Shown: positions 51,326 to 60,729 of the stretch, piece by piece | Position numbering within the stretch: position 1 is the stretch's first letter | How the letters are laid out: each line of letters opens with the position of its first letter | Source of the DNA: Pseudomonadota bacterium | GTDB taxonomy: Bacteria > Pseudomonadota > Gammaproteobacteria > Burkholderiales > Burkholderiaceae_C | NCBI GenBank assembly: GCA_021848345.1 | Contig: JAJZUV010000001.1 | Span: forward strand, 186,001-250,000 | Reading direction: 5' to 3' | Length of the DNA: 64,000 nt | Program-made: the position numbers and the translations under genes | Notes under the pieces: model-generated | Told to the model about the DNA's origin: nothing | The model's database searches: none | The model's input: the letters and a program-made list of their open reading frames with translations, nothing else

Positions 51326-52213
51326 ATGCAAGCCGCCCGCTGTTTCGACGTCGACGCGCACCCGAGCGCGCGGTCCCAGGCCTGCTGGCTGGCCGATCGC
51401 GCGGTGCAGGCACTGCGCGACGAGGCCCTGCTCAGCCCCAAGCCCGCGCTGGTCGACGCGCGCGGCAGCGGCGCGCATGCCGACCTGGACCTGCCGCGCA
51501 TGCTGCGTTCGGCCGGTTCCCTGCGCCGGCCCTTCGTCGACATGGCGCTGGCGGGCCTCGGGGCGAGTCCCGACGGCGCGCTGCGCACGCGCCTGGCCGC
51601 CATCGGTCGCGTGGCCGAGCAGCGCATGCTGCTGGCCACCCAGGGCAGCAACGCGCACCGCGGCGCGATCTGGGCCCTTGGCCTGTTGCTGGGAGCGCGC
51701 GCCTCGCGCGGCGCGGAGGCCGACGCGCAGGAAGTGTGCGAGACCGCCGCGCGCATCGCCGCGCACGACGACGCGGCGCAGGCGCCGAGCCCGAGCAGCC
51801 ACGGCGCGCGCGCGATGCGCCGTTTCGGCGTGGGCGGTGCGCGCGGCCAGGCCTGCGCCGGTTTTCCGCAAGTGCTGGGCGCCGGCCTGCCGACGCTGCG
51901 CCGGCGCCTGGCCGCGGGCGCGCGGGTCGAGCATGCGCGACTGGATGCGCTGCTCGCCATCATGGCCGAACTCGACGACACCTGTCTGTTGCATCGGGGC
52001 GGCGAGGCGGCGCTGCTGGCGGCGCGGCGCGGCGCGGCCCGCGTGCTGGCGCTGGGCGGCGCCGGCAGCGCCGCGGGCCACGCCGAGCTGCTGATGCTGG
52101 ACGCCGAGCTGCTGGCGCGCAAGGCCTCGCCCGGCGGCAGCGCGGACCTGCTCGCGGCCTGTCTGTTCCTGCATGCCGTGACCCCGAGCCCAAACCCATC
52201 GAACCACGCTTGA
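51326..52213 (+). CDS. mdcB: Triphosphoribosyl-dephospho-CoA synthase
   Basis: Protein of 295 residues making the prosthetic-group precursor of the MdcC carrier from dephospho-CoA and ATP. Motifs LVDARGSGAHADLDLPRMLR and LLATQGSNAHRGAIWALGLL are typical of CitG/MdcB. ATG 51326; an alternative GTG 51317 overlaps the mdcA stop (GTGA). It lies directly behind mdcA. Confidence 0.93.
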   Translation: MQAARCFDVDAHPSARSQACWLADRAVQALRDEALLSPKPALVDARGSGAHADLDLPRMLRSAGSLRRPFVDMALAGLGASPDGALRTRLAAIGRVAEQRMLLATQGSNAHRGAIWALGLLLGARASRGAEADAQEVCETAARIAAHDDAAQAPSPSSHGARAMRRFGVGGARGQACAGFPQVLGAGLPTLRRRLAAGARVEHARLDALLAIMAELDDTCLLHRGGEAALLAARRGAARVLALGGAGSAAGHAELLMLDAELLARKASPGGSADLLAACLFLHAVTPSPNPSNHA

Positions 52214-52215
52214 AC

Positions 52216-52506
52216 ATGGAAAACCTCGAATTCGAATTCCGGGCGGAGCACCCCGTGGCGCAGCGAGCGCATGTCGGGGTGGTGGGCTCGGGAGACCTGG
52301 AAATCCTCATCGAACCCGCCGACGCCGGCGCGCGCGTGCAGGTGTGCACCAGCGTCGACGGCTACGGCGAGATCTGGCGCCGCGTGTTGCAGCGCTTCTT
52401 CGAACGCCATCCGGTCGCCGCCTCGTTGCGGATCAACGATTTCGGCGCCACGCCGGGAGTCGTCGCGCTGCGCCTGGAACAAGCCCTGGAGGCATCGCGC
52501 CCATGA
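52216..52506 (+). CDS. mdcC: Malonate decarboxylase acyl carrier protein (delta subunit)
   Basis: Acyl carrier of 96 residues. The attachment serine is Ser25 in VVGSGDLEILIEP, which receives the phosphoribosyl-dephospho-CoA arm from MdcG. The rest (DGYGEIWRRVLQRFFERHPV; LRINDFGATPGVVALRLEQA) matches the citrate lyase gamma-like fold. It starts 2 bases after mdcB and overlaps mdcD by four (ATGA). Confidence 0.95.
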   Translation: MENLEFEFRAEHPVAQRAHVGVVGSGDLEILIEPADAGARVQVCTSVDGYGEIWRRVLQRFFERHPVAASLRINDFGATPGVVALRLEQALEASRP

Positions 52507-53384
52507 ACGCCTTGCAGACCGCGCCGCGCCCCGCCGTGCTGGGGCGCCGGAGTTTCATCGAAATGAGCGCGCGCGAGCGCGCCGCCGCCTTGCTCGATCC
52601 CGAGGGCCAGCGCGAATTGCTCGGCCCCTTCGATGGCCTGCAGTCGCCCTGGCTGCCGCGTCAGGGCATCGTGCCGCAGTCGGACGACGGCGTGGTCGTG
52701 CTGCGCGGGCGACTGGGCGGGCGCGACGCGGTGGTGGCCGCGCTGGAAGGGCGCTTCCAGGGCGGCAGCATCGGCGAGGTGTGCGGGGCCAAGATCGCCG
52801 CCGCGCTGGAACTCGCGCTGCGCGACTGCGAGGCCGGGCGCCCGGTGTTGCCGGTGCTGCTGCTGGAGACCGGAGGCGTGCGCCTGCAGGAGGCCAATCT
52901 GGGGCTGGCGGTGATCGCCGAGATCCAGTCCGCGGTCGTCGCGCTGCGCCGCCATGTGCCGGTGGTGGCGGCGATCGCCGGGTTGGTGGGCTGCTTCGGC
53001 GGCATGTCCCTGGTGGCCGGGCTGTGCTCGCACATCGTGATCACCCGTCAGGCGCGCCTGGGCATGAACGGCCCCGAGGTGATCGAGCAGGAGGCGGGCG
53101 TCGAGGAACTCGACGCCGGCGACCGCCAGCTGGTGTGGAGCCTGATCGGCGGCGAGCAGCGCGTGGCCACCGGGCTGGCCGACGCGCTGGTGGACGACGA
53201 CGCCGCGCAGGTGCGCGAGCAGGTGCTGGGCTTCGCGCTGGGAACGCCGTCCGAGGCGCGCAGCGCCCAGGTGAGCTTCTGGCGCGCGCGCGTCGACGCG
53301 CTGGCGAAGCAGGAGGATCTGAGCCCGAAGGCCTTGCGCGAGGCCTGGGAGACGCCGCACAGCGCGCAAGGAGACAAGCCATGA
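52503..53384 (+). CDS. mdcD: Malonate decarboxylase beta subunit
   Basis: Crotonase-like carboxyltransferase subunit of 293 residues. With MdcE it decarboxylates malonyl-S-ACP to acetyl-S-ACP. Segments GRFQGGSIGEVCGAKIAAAL and VGCFGGMSLVAGLCSHIVIT form the active-site and oxyanion-hole region. It overlaps mdcC and mdcE by four bases each. Confidence 0.95.
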   Translation: MNALQTAPRPAVLGRRSFIEMSARERAAALLDPEGQRELLGPFDGLQSPWLPRQGIVPQSDDGVVVLRGRLGGRDAVVAALEGRFQGGSIGEVCGAKIAAALELALRDCEAGRPVLPVLLLETGGVRLQEANLGLAVIAEIQSAVVALRRHVPVVAAIAGLVGCFGGMSLVAGLCSHIVITRQARLGMNGPEVIEQEAGVEELDAGDRQLVWSLIGGEQRVATGLADALVDDDAAQVREQVLGFALGTPSEARSAQVSFWRARVDALAKQEDLSPKALREAWETPHSAQGDKP

Positions 53385-54199
53385 GCACGCCCCGGAGCCG
53401 AGGCAGGATCTGGTTCGACCATCTGGCCGCGGACGCCAGGCGCGTGGACGGCCTGCCGCCGTCGGTGCTGGCGGCCGACGGCACCCTGGACGGCGGCCCG
53501 GCGCGCTTCCTGGCCGTCGTGCCCGACCCCTCCAGCCCCTTCGCCAGGGCGCGCCAGGGCGAGGTCGGCCTGCGCGAGGCCTGGGGTCTGGCCGCGGCGG
53601 TGCGCCAGGCGTTGCGGGAGGACGGCGACGGGGCACGCCGCGCGCTGGTCGCCGTGGTGGACGTGCGCGGCCAGGCCTACGGGCGGCGCGAGGAGATGCT
53701 GGGCATCCATCTCGCCTGCGCCGCCGCCGTGGACGCCTACGCCAGTGCGCGCCAGGCGGGACACAAGGTGGTCGCGCTGCTGGTGGGGGGCGGCATGTCG
53801 GGGGCTTTCCTGGCGCACGGCTACCAGGCGCAGCGCCTGCTCGCGCTGGACGATCCCGGCGTGACCGTGCATGCGATGGGCCGCGAGGCGGCGGCCCGGG
53901 TCACGCGGCGCAGCCTGGCCGAACTCGACGAGCTCGCAGGCGCCCAGCCGCCGATGTCCTATCGCATCGCCGACTATGCGGGGCTGGGCCTGCTGCACAG
54001 GCTGATCGCCGGGGTGGACGCGCAGGCTCCCAGCGCGCAACAGGTGGAACGGGTGCGCGAGTCCCTGGTCGAGGCGCTGCGCGACATCGGGGCCGGGGAG
54101 CGCGACCTTTCGGTGCGCTGGACCGCGGCGCGCGCCCGCGAAGGGCGCGCCGCCTCGGTCGAGGTGCGGCGGCGCATGGCCGAACAATGGACGCGTTGA
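53381..54199 (+). CDS. mdcE: Malonate decarboxylase gamma subunit
   Basis: Partner of MdcD, 272 residues. Segments VALLVGGGMSGAFLAHGYQA and VTVHAMGREAAARVTRRSLA form the second carboxyltransferase half-site. It overlaps mdcD by four bases (ATGA) and mdcG by 13, so the operon is translated in a coupled way. Confidence 0.95.
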   Translation: MSTPRSRGRIWFDHLAADARRVDGLPPSVLAADGTLDGGPARFLAVVPDPSSPFARARQGEVGLREAWGLAAAVRQALREDGDGARRALVAVVDVRGQAYGRREEMLGIHLACAAAVDAYASARQAGHKVVALLVGGGMSGAFLAHGYQAQRLLALDDPGVTVHAMGREAAARVTRRSLAELDELAGAQPPMSYRIADYAGLGLLHRLIAGVDAQAPSAQQVERVRESLVEALRDIGAGERDLSVRWTAARAREGRAASVEVRRRMAEQWTR

Positions 54200-54831
54200 A
54201 TCCGGGGAACGGAGCGCAGGTGCACGATCTGCTGCGCCTGGTCTCGCCGCGGACCTTGCATTGGGAACAGGCGCCGCAAGCCTGGGCGCGGCAGGCGCTG
54301 GCGGCGGCGCCCTGGGTGGTCGCGCGCCGCGCGCCCGCGCGCGCCGGACGCATCGCGGTCGGGGTGCGCGGCGCGCAGCGCACCCAGCGCGCCGCGGCCT
54401 GGGTGGACGCCGCCGACGTGGACGAACTGCTGCGTCCGTCCGAACTGCGCGCTCGCGCCGCGGGCCTGGATGCGGCGCGCCGGGCGCTCGGCGCATTCGG
54501 CGCGTTGGCGCAGCTGGAGCGTGCCTGGGCCGAGATCGGCCCCGGCGACTGGGGCCCGGCGGGCAGCGCGGGCTTCGAGCTGGCCAGCGGATGGGTCTGC
54601 GTCGGCCCTGCCAGCGACCTGGATATCGTGGTGCGGTGCGCGCGTGCTCCGGCGCGCGCGCGAGCGCGCGCCTGGCTCGAAGCCCTGCCCCGGCAGGCGC
54701 AGGCGCGCATCGACGTGTTGCTGGAGTGGCCCGCGGGCGGCGCGGCGCTGGCCGAATTCGCCGCCGGCGGGGCCTACCTGCTGCGCGGCCCGCGCGGCGC
54801 GCGGCTGCGCCCCGCGCCGGGGAGCGCCTGA
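54187..54831 (+). CDS. mdcG: Holo-ACP synthase / phosphoribosyl-dephospho-CoA transferase
   Basis: Nucleotidyltransferase-like protein of 214 residues that attaches the prosthetic group to MdcC. The metal-binding motif is VCVGPASDLDIVVRC near 140; the early segment LLRLVSPRTLHWE is also typical. It ends with TGATG, shared with mdcH. Confidence 0.92.
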   Translation: MDALNPGNGAQVHDLLRLVSPRTLHWEQAPQAWARQALAAAPWVVARRAPARAGRIAVGVRGAQRTQRAAAWVDAADVDELLRPSELRARAAGLDAARRALGAFGALAQLERAWAEIGPGDWGPAGSAGFELASGWVCVGPASDLDIVVRCARAPARARARAWLEALPRQAQARIDVLLEWPAGGAALAEFAAGGAYLLRGPRGARLRPAPGSA

Positions 54832-55775
54832 TGCAGCTGGCTTACCTGTTCCCGGGCCAGGGCGCGCAAACCGAGGGCTACCTGCGGCGCCTGCCCGGGC
54901 ACCCGTGCGTGCGCGAGACCTTGCAGGAGGCTGCCGACGTGCTCGGGGAGGAGCCGCAAGGCTACGACCGCGAACCGGCGCTGCATTCCACGGTGGGCGT
55001 GCAACTGGGCCTGCTGGTGGCCGGCGTCGCCCAGGCGCGCGCGCTGGCCGCCGAGGGCGTGCTGCCCGACGCGGTGGCGGGGCTTTCGGTCGGCGCCTTC
55101 GGCGCGGCCGTGGCCTGCGGCAGCCTGGAATTCCCCGACGCGCTGCGCCTGGTGCGTCTGCGCGCGCGATGCATGCAGGACGATTTTCCACGCGGCTACG
55201 GCATGCTGGCGGTGTCCGGCCTGCGCCAGGTGCCGCTGGAAAGCCTGCTGGAACGGATCAATGCCGGACACGAGGATCCGCGGGCGAGGGTGCATCTGGC
55301 GAACCTCAACGGCGACGCGCAATTCGTGCTGGCCGGCGCGGACGCGCGCCTGGACGAGATCGGCCGCGCGGCGCGCGCGGCCGGCGCGCGCCAGGTCGAG
55401 CGCCTGGCGGTCGCGGTGCCCTCGCATTGCTCGCTGCTGGCGCATTGCGGCGAGGAGCTGGCCCAGGCCCTGCGGGCGCTGCGCCTGCGCGACGCGCGGC
55501 TGCCCTACATGGCCAACACCACGGCACGCGCGCTGCGCGCCGCGGACGACATCGCGCGCGACCTGGCCGAGGGAGTGATGCGGCCGGTGCGCTGGTACGA
55601 CGCCAACCGCCTGCTGCTCGAACTGGGTGTGCAGTGCGTGATCGAGATGCCTCCCGGGCAGGCGCTGGGACGCATGGTGCGGCAGCTCAGCTGCCGCGTG
55701 GAGGTGCTGGCCAGCGAGGAGACGAGCCTGCGCTCGCTGGTCGTGCGAGCGCAACGGGTGCGATCCCGGCAGTAG
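54831..55775 (+). CDS. mdcH: Malonate decarboxylase malonyltransferase subunit (epsilon)
   Basis: Malonyl-CoA:ACP transacylase-like protein of 314 residues that primes the complex. The active-site serine is in AGLSVGAFGAAVAC (GxSxG), the catalytic His is in VAVPSHCSLL, and the start YLFPGQGAQTEGYL is the FabD signature. It is the last mdc gene; the MFS carrier follows after 52 bases. Confidence 0.95.
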   Translation: MQLAYLFPGQGAQTEGYLRRLPGHPCVRETLQEAADVLGEEPQGYDREPALHSTVGVQLGLLVAGVAQARALAAEGVLPDAVAGLSVGAFGAAVACGSLEFPDALRLVRLRARCMQDDFPRGYGMLAVSGLRQVPLESLLERINAGHEDPRARVHLANLNGDAQFVLAGADARLDEIGRAARAAGARQVERLAVAVPSHCSLLAHCGEELAQALRALRLRDARLPYMANTTARALRAADDIARDLAEGVMRPVRWYDANRLLLELGVQCVIEMPPGQALGRMVRQLSCRVEVLASEETSLRSLVVRAQRVRSRQ

Positions 55776-55827
55776 CGGGCGACCATTTCCAGCAAAAGCG
55801 GGATCGACCCGCAAGGAGGAGACGAAC

Positions 55828-57123
55828 ATGAATCAGACCACCGCAGGCGTTGCCGCGCGACCCGCGCGAACACCGCTCAACCCCCAGCAGATCCGCGGCT
55901 TCTGGGCCGCCTGGTTCGGCTGGACCCTGGATGGCATGGACTCGATCATCTACGCACTGGTCCTGGTGCCGGCGCTGGCCGAGTTGCTGCCCAAGTCGGG
56001 CATCGCGCCCACGCCCGCCCACATCGGCCTGGCCGGCTCGATCCTGTTCGCGCTGTTCCTGGTCGGCTGGGGCCTGTCCTTCATCTGGGGCCCGATCGCC
56101 GACCGCTTCGGCCGCACCCGCGTGCTCGCGGCGACCATCTTCGGCTATGCGTTGTTCACCGGCCTGGCGGCGATGTCCCAGAACGTCTGGGAACTCGGGC
56201 TGTTCCGGCTGCTGGCCGGCATCGGCATCGGCGGCGAATGGGCGCTGGCCGGAACCTACGTGGCCGAGTCGTGGCCCGAGGACCGGCGCAAGATGGGGGC
56301 CGGCTTGCTGCAGACGGGCTACTACGCGGGCTTTTTCATCGCCGCGGCGCTGAACTTCACGGTCGGCGCGCACTACGGCTGGCGAGCCATGTTCCTGTGC
56401 GGCCTGTTCCCGGTGGTGGTGTCGATCTACACCATGCTCAAGGTGGGCGAGCCGGACAAGTGGGAGCACGCCGCCAAGCCGACGCGCCGCAGCCCGTTGG
56501 CGGAGATCTTCAACGCCCAGTACCGGCGCCGCACCCTGGTCAACGCCACGCTGCTGACGGTGGCCATCATCGGCCTGTGGGCCGGCGCGGTGTACGAGCC
56601 GGCGGCCATCATCCAGCTGGCGCTCAAGCAGGGCATGAGCCACCTGCAGGCGGTGCACATGGCCTCCATCGGCACCGGCATCCTGTCCATCGGCACCATC
56701 CTGGGCTGCCTGGCGCTGCCGCCGATGGCCGAGCGATTCGGGCGCAAGAACACCTTGTCGGTGTACTTCCTGGGCATGGCGATTTGCATCGTCCTCAGCT
56801 TCGGCTGGGCCTTCTACGTGCCGAACGGTCTGGGCGTGTTCATCGCCACGCTGTTCTTCCTGGGATTCTTCGGGGGCAACTTCGCGATGTTCAGCCTCTG
56901 GCTGCCCGAGCAGTACGAGACCCGGGTACGCGCGACGGCCTTCGCCTTCAACACCTCGATCGGGCGCTTCCTCGGCGCGGTGGTGAACTTCATCCTGGCC
57001 GCGGCGGTCAGCCACATGGGCACGCTGGGCACTCCGGTGGCGTGGACCGCGGTGGCCTTCGTGGCGGGGCTGCTGGTGATTCCCTTCGCGCTGGAAACCC
57101 GGGGCGAGGTGCTGCCGTCCTGA
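55828..57123 (+). CDS. MFS transporter, candidate malonate carrier
   Basis: Carrier of 431 residues with about 12 membrane helices, of the metabolite:H+ symporter type (SHS/AAHS-like). Motif A-like GPIADRFGRTRVLAAT and segments GIGIGGEWALAGTYVAESWP fit. AAGGAGGAGACGAAC is a very strong ribosome site. It lies directly behind mdcH and probably imports malonate, replacing MadLM or MdcF. Other organic acids are possible. Confidence 0.82.
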   Translation: MNQTTAGVAARPARTPLNPQQIRGFWAAWFGWTLDGMDSIIYALVLVPALAELLPKSGIAPTPAHIGLAGSILFALFLVGWGLSFIWGPIADRFGRTRVLAATIFGYALFTGLAAMSQNVWELGLFRLLAGIGIGGEWALAGTYVAESWPEDRRKMGAGLLQTGYYAGFFIAAALNFTVGAHYGWRAMFLCGLFPVVVSIYTMLKVGEPDKWEHAAKPTRRSPLAEIFNAQYRRRTLVNATLLTVAIIGLWAGAVYEPAAIIQLALKQGMSHLQAVHMASIGTGILSIGTILGCLALPPMAERFGRKNTLSVYFLGMAICIVLSFGWAFYVPNGLGVFIATLFFLGFFGGNFAMFSLWLPEQYETRVRATAFAFNTSIGRFLGAVVNFILAAAVSHMGTLGTPVAWTAVAFVAGLLVIPFALETRGEVLPS

Positions 57124-57132
57124 GCGGCGCCA

Positions 57133-57153
57133 GGGCAGGGCGTTGCCCTGCCC
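57133..57153. terminator. Hairpin between convergent genes
   Basis: The stem gggcagggc and gccctgccc has a three-base loop, just after the MFS stop. There is no T-run to the right. It is a possible bidirectional terminator for the MFS gene and the gene at 57176. The motif tatttcaacagcctg follows. Confidence 0.55.
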
Positions 57154-57175
57154 CCTCCGGTATTTCAACAGCCTG

Positions 57176-57490
57176 TCAGTCGGGCCGCCAGCCCAGCAGC
57201 TCGGCCAGGCGGGTGCTCACCCACTGCGCCTCGGCAGGGTCGACGCCGGCGGAACCGTCGGCCAGGCCGCGGCCCATGCGCTCGAGCACGTCGCCGCCGG
57301 TGATGCCCAGGTCGGCGCGGATCTCGGTTGCGCGCTGGGCCAGCAGTTGCGCCAGGTCCTCGCAGTATTCGTAGCGCTCGGTGATGTGGGCGCGCGAGGC
57401 GCTCGGCTTGATGCGTCCCGGCTCGACGAACAGCGCCACGAAGGACGGCGGTACCTGGATCTGCGATTCCTCGTGCGACGAGTCGTTCAT
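57176..57490 (-). CDS. Conserved small hypothetical protein
   Basis: Protein of 104 residues found, in my recollection, across the Burkholderiales and sometimes labelled as an ATPase with chaperone activity, though no ATP-binding motif is visible. It begins MNDSSHEESQIQVPPSFVAL and has EYCEDLAQLLAQRATEIRAD and a C-terminal helix. Function unknown. It lies 31 bases downstream of the PH-domain gene on the same strand. Confidence 0.7.
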   Translation of the reverse strand: MNDSSHEESQIQVPPSFVALFVEPGRIKPSASRAHITERYEYCEDLAQLLAQRATEIRADLGITGGDVLERMGRGLADGSAGVDPAEAQWVSTRLAELLGWRPD

Positions 57491-57521
57491 GGTGTCTGGT
57501 GTGCAGGGCCGGCCTGGCGCT

Positions 57522-57980
57522 TCAGCCCCGCGTAGGCCGCGCCAGCTGTTCCTGCACGGCGCGCCGGAAGCCCAGCGGATCGGCGATGAGGTGAAAGGGG
57601 TCCTTGGTGCCTCCGGTGCCCACGATGGACACCGACCCGAAGTCGAATACCCGCCCCAGGACGCCCTGCTCGACGATCAGGCTTTCCACGCGATCGAGCA
57701 CGATCTCCAGGGACACGCGTCGGACCAGTCCCAGTTTCATGATCACCCGGCGGTCCGTGACCGCGAACTCGGCTCCCGCGTAGCGCATCCACGCGCGCAG
57801 ACCGTAGCCCAGCGCGAACAGCGCCAGCAGCGCGCCCAGGCCCAGGGCCGCGCCGCCGACCAGCGGCAGCGCGGCGGCCGCCGCCAGCATGGCCAGCGGA
57901 AGCGCGAACACGGTACGGCTCAGGCGCGCGCGGTGCACCACGCGCTCCCTGCTCAGCAGGTGACGATCGACATAGCTCAT
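57522..57980 (-). CDS. PH-domain (bPH2-like) membrane protein
   Basis: Protein of 152 residues. Two membrane segments (VFALPLAMLAAAAALPLVGG; LGLGALLALFALGYGLRAWM) are followed by a bacterial PH domain (EFAVTDRRVIMKLGLVRRVS, then GSVSIVGTGGTKDPF). The start is MSYVDRHLLSRE. Function unknown; such proteins sit in the inner membrane. It is divergent from the patatin gene. Confidence 0.82.
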   Translation of the reverse strand: MSYVDRHLLSRERVVHRARLSRTVFALPLAMLAAAAALPLVGGAALGLGALLALFALGYGLRAWMRYAGAEFAVTDRRVIMKLGLVRRVSLEIVLDRVESLIVEQGVLGRVFDFGSVSIVGTGGTKDPFHLIADPLGFRRAVQEQLARPTRG

Positions 57981-58101
57981 CGGCGGTGGAGGCGGGCGAG
58001 GCGGACGTGCGGATGCAAAAAAGCTCCACTGTAGTCGTGCCCAGGGGAACAAGCGAAGCCGCGCGAACTGCTATGGTCCGCAACAGGGCGGAGGACAGGC
58101 T

Positions 58102-59091
58102 TTGGACCCACATCGCAAGATTCGCATCGGGCTGGCTCTCGGCAGCGGCTCCGCGCGCGGCTGGTCGCACGTGGGGGTGATCCGCGCGCTGCAGCGCGCC
58201 GGCATCGAACCCGACCTGGTGTGCGGAAGTTCCATCGGCGCGCTGGTCGGCGCCGCCTACGCGGCCGGCCAGATCGATCGCCTGGAGCCCTGGGTGGGAT
58301 CGCTCACCCGCCAGGGCGTGATGAGCCTGATCGACCTCAAGCTCTCGTCGGGCATGATCGAGGGGCGCAAGCTGGTGGACTATTTCCGCAGCCATTTCGA
58401 CGATCCCGGCATCGAAGCCCTGCCGCGGCCCTTCGCCTGCGTGGCGACCGAGCTGGATACCGGTCGCGAGGTCTGGCTGCGCGACGGCCCGGTGATCGAG
58501 GCGGTGCGCGCGTCGATCGCGCTGCCCGGCCTGTTCACGCCGGCGCGGCGCGACGGGCGCCTGCTGGTCGATGGCGGCCTGGTCAATCCGGTGCCCGTGT
58601 CCCTGTGCCGTGCCATGGGGGCCGACGTGGTGATCGCGGTGGACCTGAACTGGGACCTGGTGGGCCGGCGCTCGCGTCCGGCTCCGTCGCTGTACGCGCA
58701 GCCGACACAGTCGCCCGAGCCCGAGAGCGATGCCGAGGCGGACACCGAGGTCGAGGCCGACGCCGACGCCAAGGCCGACGACAAGGCAGCGTCCGGCAAG
58801 GCGGGGCGGTTGCGCGGGCTCGACACCCTGTGGCGCCGCCTGTGGCCCAGCAGCGATGGCCCGCCGGCGCTGCCCATGCCCTCGATGCTGGGGGTGCTGA
58901 CCGCCAGCCTGAACATCATGCAGGTGCGCATCACCAACAGCCGCCTGGCCGGCGAGCCGGCCGACGTGGTCATCCGGCCGCGCGTGTCGGGGATCGGTCC
59001 GATGGACTTCCATCGCGGCGAGCTCGCGATGGCCGAAGGCCTGCGTGCCGCCGAGCACGCCATGCCCCTGCTGCGCGAACTGCTCGCATGA
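58102..59091 (+). CDS. Patatin-like phospholipase (RssA-like)
   Basis: Lipid acyl hydrolase of 329 residues with the Ser-Asp dyad. The oxyanion motif is [16 protein letters not shown], the nucleophile is in [11 protein letters not shown], and the Asp is in [12 protein letters not shown]. The start is TTG with GGAGGAC before it. A highly acidic insertion ([20 protein letters not shown]) lies at about 210-235 and is unusual for the family; it may be a flexible linker. No signal peptide. The likely role is membrane lipid turnover. Confidence 0.87.
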   Translation: MDPHRKIRIGLALGSGSARGWSHVGVIRALQRAGIEPDLVCGSSIGALVGAAYAAGQIDRLEPWVGSLTRQGVMSLIDLKLSSGMIEGRKLVDYFRSHFDDPGIEALPRPFACVATELDTGREVWLRDGPVIEAVRASIALPGLFTPARRDGRLLVDGGLVNPVPVSLCRAMGADVVIAVDLNWDLVGRRSRPAPSLYAQPTQSPEPESDAEADTEVEADADAKADDKAASGKAGRLRGLDTLWRRLWPSSDGPPALPMPSMLGVLTASLNIMQVRITNSRLAGEPADVVIRPRVSGIGPMDFHRGELAMAEGLRAAEHAMPLLRELLA

Positions 59092-59125
59092 AGCCCGCGC
59101 CGCGCCGGCCCGATACACTGCAGGC

Positions 59126-59884
59126 ATGCGCATCCTGCTCGCCAACGACGACGGCTACCTGGCCCCCGGCCTGCACGCCTTGTACGCGGGGCTGCGGCGC
59201 CTGGGCGAAGTGACCGTGGTGGCGCCGGAGCAGAATGCCAGCGCCGCCTCCAATGCCCTGACGCTGAGTCGCCCGCTTTCGGTGTTTCGTGCCGACAACG
59301 GCTTTCTCTACATCAACGGCACGCCGTCGGACTGCGTGCACATCGCCCTCACCGGATTGCTGGACTTCCGCCCCGACCTCGTGGTCAGCGGAGTCAACAA
59401 CGGCGCCAACCTCGGCGACGACACGATCTATTCCGGCACCGTCGCGGCGGCCACCGAGGGTTTCCTGTTCGGCCTGCCGGCGCTCGCGGTATCGCTGGTC
59501 CACAAGGGCTGGGCCCATGTGGACACCGCGGTGGACGCCGCGGTCCGCGTGGTCGAGCGCATGATGAGCGATCCCGACGCACCGGCGGCGCTGTACAACC
59601 TGAACGTGCCGAATCTGCCGCCCGAGCAGCTGCGCGGGGTGCAGGTCGCGCGCCTGGGCAAGCGCCATCCGAGCCAGCCGGTGGTGATGCAACGCAACCC
59701 GCGCGACGAGCCGGTGTACTGGATCGGCTCCGCGGGCGACGCGCTGGACGACCAGCCCGGCACCGATTTCCATGCCATCGCACAGGGCTTCGCCGCGTTG
59801 ACGCCCTTGCAACTCGACCTCACCCATCATCGCCTGCTCGAGTCCAGCCGCGAGCGCTTCGCGGATCTCGCGCGCTCCTCCTGA
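59126..59884 (+). CDS. surE: 5'-nucleotidase SurE (stationary-phase survival)
   Basis: Metal-dependent nucleoside monophosphatase of 252 residues. Metal ligands are in [16 protein letters not shown] and the segment [20 protein letters not shown]. It dephosphorylates 5' and 3' nucleotides. The order surE - pcm - nlpD - rpoS is conserved. The ORF-track start (59045) is too early; MRILLAND is the usual N-terminus. Confidence 0.96.
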   Translation: MRILLANDDGYLAPGLHALYAGLRRLGEVTVVAPEQNASAASNALTLSRPLSVFRADNGFLYINGTPSDCVHIALTGLLDFRPDLVVSGVNNGANLGDDTIYSGTVAAATEGFLFGLPALAVSLVHKGWAHVDTAVDAAVRVVERMMSDPDAPAALYNLNVPNLPPEQLRGVQVARLGKRHPSQPVVMQRNPRDEPVYWIGSAGDALDDQPGTDFHAIAQGFAALTPLQLDLTHHRLLESSRERFADLARSS

Positions 59885-59893
59885 CGCGACCGC

Positions 59894-60688
59894 ATGGCGA
59901 CCGGCACGCCTCCGAAACGCGCGAGCTTTCCCGCGCGGCTGCCCGCCTCGGGAAGCGCCGCGGCCGCCCCGGGCCTGCCGGGCTCCGCGCGCACCGGGGC
60001 GGCGGCCACGCCGCGCCACGCCGCGGTGCTTCCGCAGCCCAGCGGCGCGGGCATGGATTCGCAGGCCGTGCGCAACGCGATGGTGGAACGCCTGCGTGCC
60101 CTGGGCGGCATGGACCCGGCGGTGCTGAACGCCATGCTTCGCGTGCCCAGGCACCTGTTCCTGGAGCCGGGCCTGGCGGCACAGGCCTACCTGGACAATG
60201 CGCTGCCCATCGGCCACGGCCAGACCATCTCCAAGCCCTCGGTGGTGGCGCGCGCGGCCTCCGTGCTGCTGCAGGCGCTGGGCGAACGTCCGGCCCGCGT
60301 GCTGGAGATCGGCACCGGCTGCGGCTATCAGGCCGCGGTGCTGGCCGGGGTGGCCGGCGAGGTCTACAGCATCGAGCGCATCCGCGCATTGCACGAACTT
60401 GCGCGGCGCAACCTGCGTGCGCTGCGTCTTCCCAACCTGCGCCTGCTGCTGGGCGACGGCATGCTGGGCGCGCCGGCAGGCGCGCCCTACGACGCGGTGA
60501 TCAGCGCCGCCGCCGGCGAACAGGCTCCGCCGGCCTGGCTGGAGCAGTTGCGTCCCGGCGGCATACTGCTGGCACCCCTGGGCCAGCCCCAGCGCCTGAC
60601 CGCCATGCGCAAGCTCGGCGGCGGCAGGGTGGAGAGCTGGAGCGTCGAGGATGCGCGCTTCGTCCCCCTAAAATCGGGCGTTTTGTGA
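59894..60688 (+). CDS. pcm: Protein-L-isoaspartate O-methyltransferase
   Basis: SAM-dependent repair enzyme of 264 residues. SAM motif I is VLEIGTGCGYQAAVL; earlier GHGQTISKPSVVARAA is typical. The first 50 or so residues are Ala/Pro-rich and extra to the usual 210-residue family; translation could start later at MDSQAVRNAM. It methylates isoaspartate in aged proteins. It lies 9 bases after surE. Confidence 0.94.
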   Translation: MATGTPPKRASFPARLPASGSAAAAPGLPGSARTGAAATPRHAAVLPQPSGAGMDSQAVRNAMVERLRALGGMDPAVLNAMLRVPRHLFLEPGLAAQAYLDNALPIGHGQTISKPSVVARAASVLLQALGERPARVLEIGTGCGYQAAVLAGVAGEVYSIERIRALHELARRNLRALRLPNLRLLLGDGMLGAPAGAPYDAVISAAAGEQAPPAWLEQLRPGGILLAPLGQPQRLTAMRKLGGGRVESWSVEDARFVPLKSGVL

Positions 60689-60729
60689 ACCCGCGAGACC
60701 CTGGAACAGGCTCCTGCCCTCACGTCATC

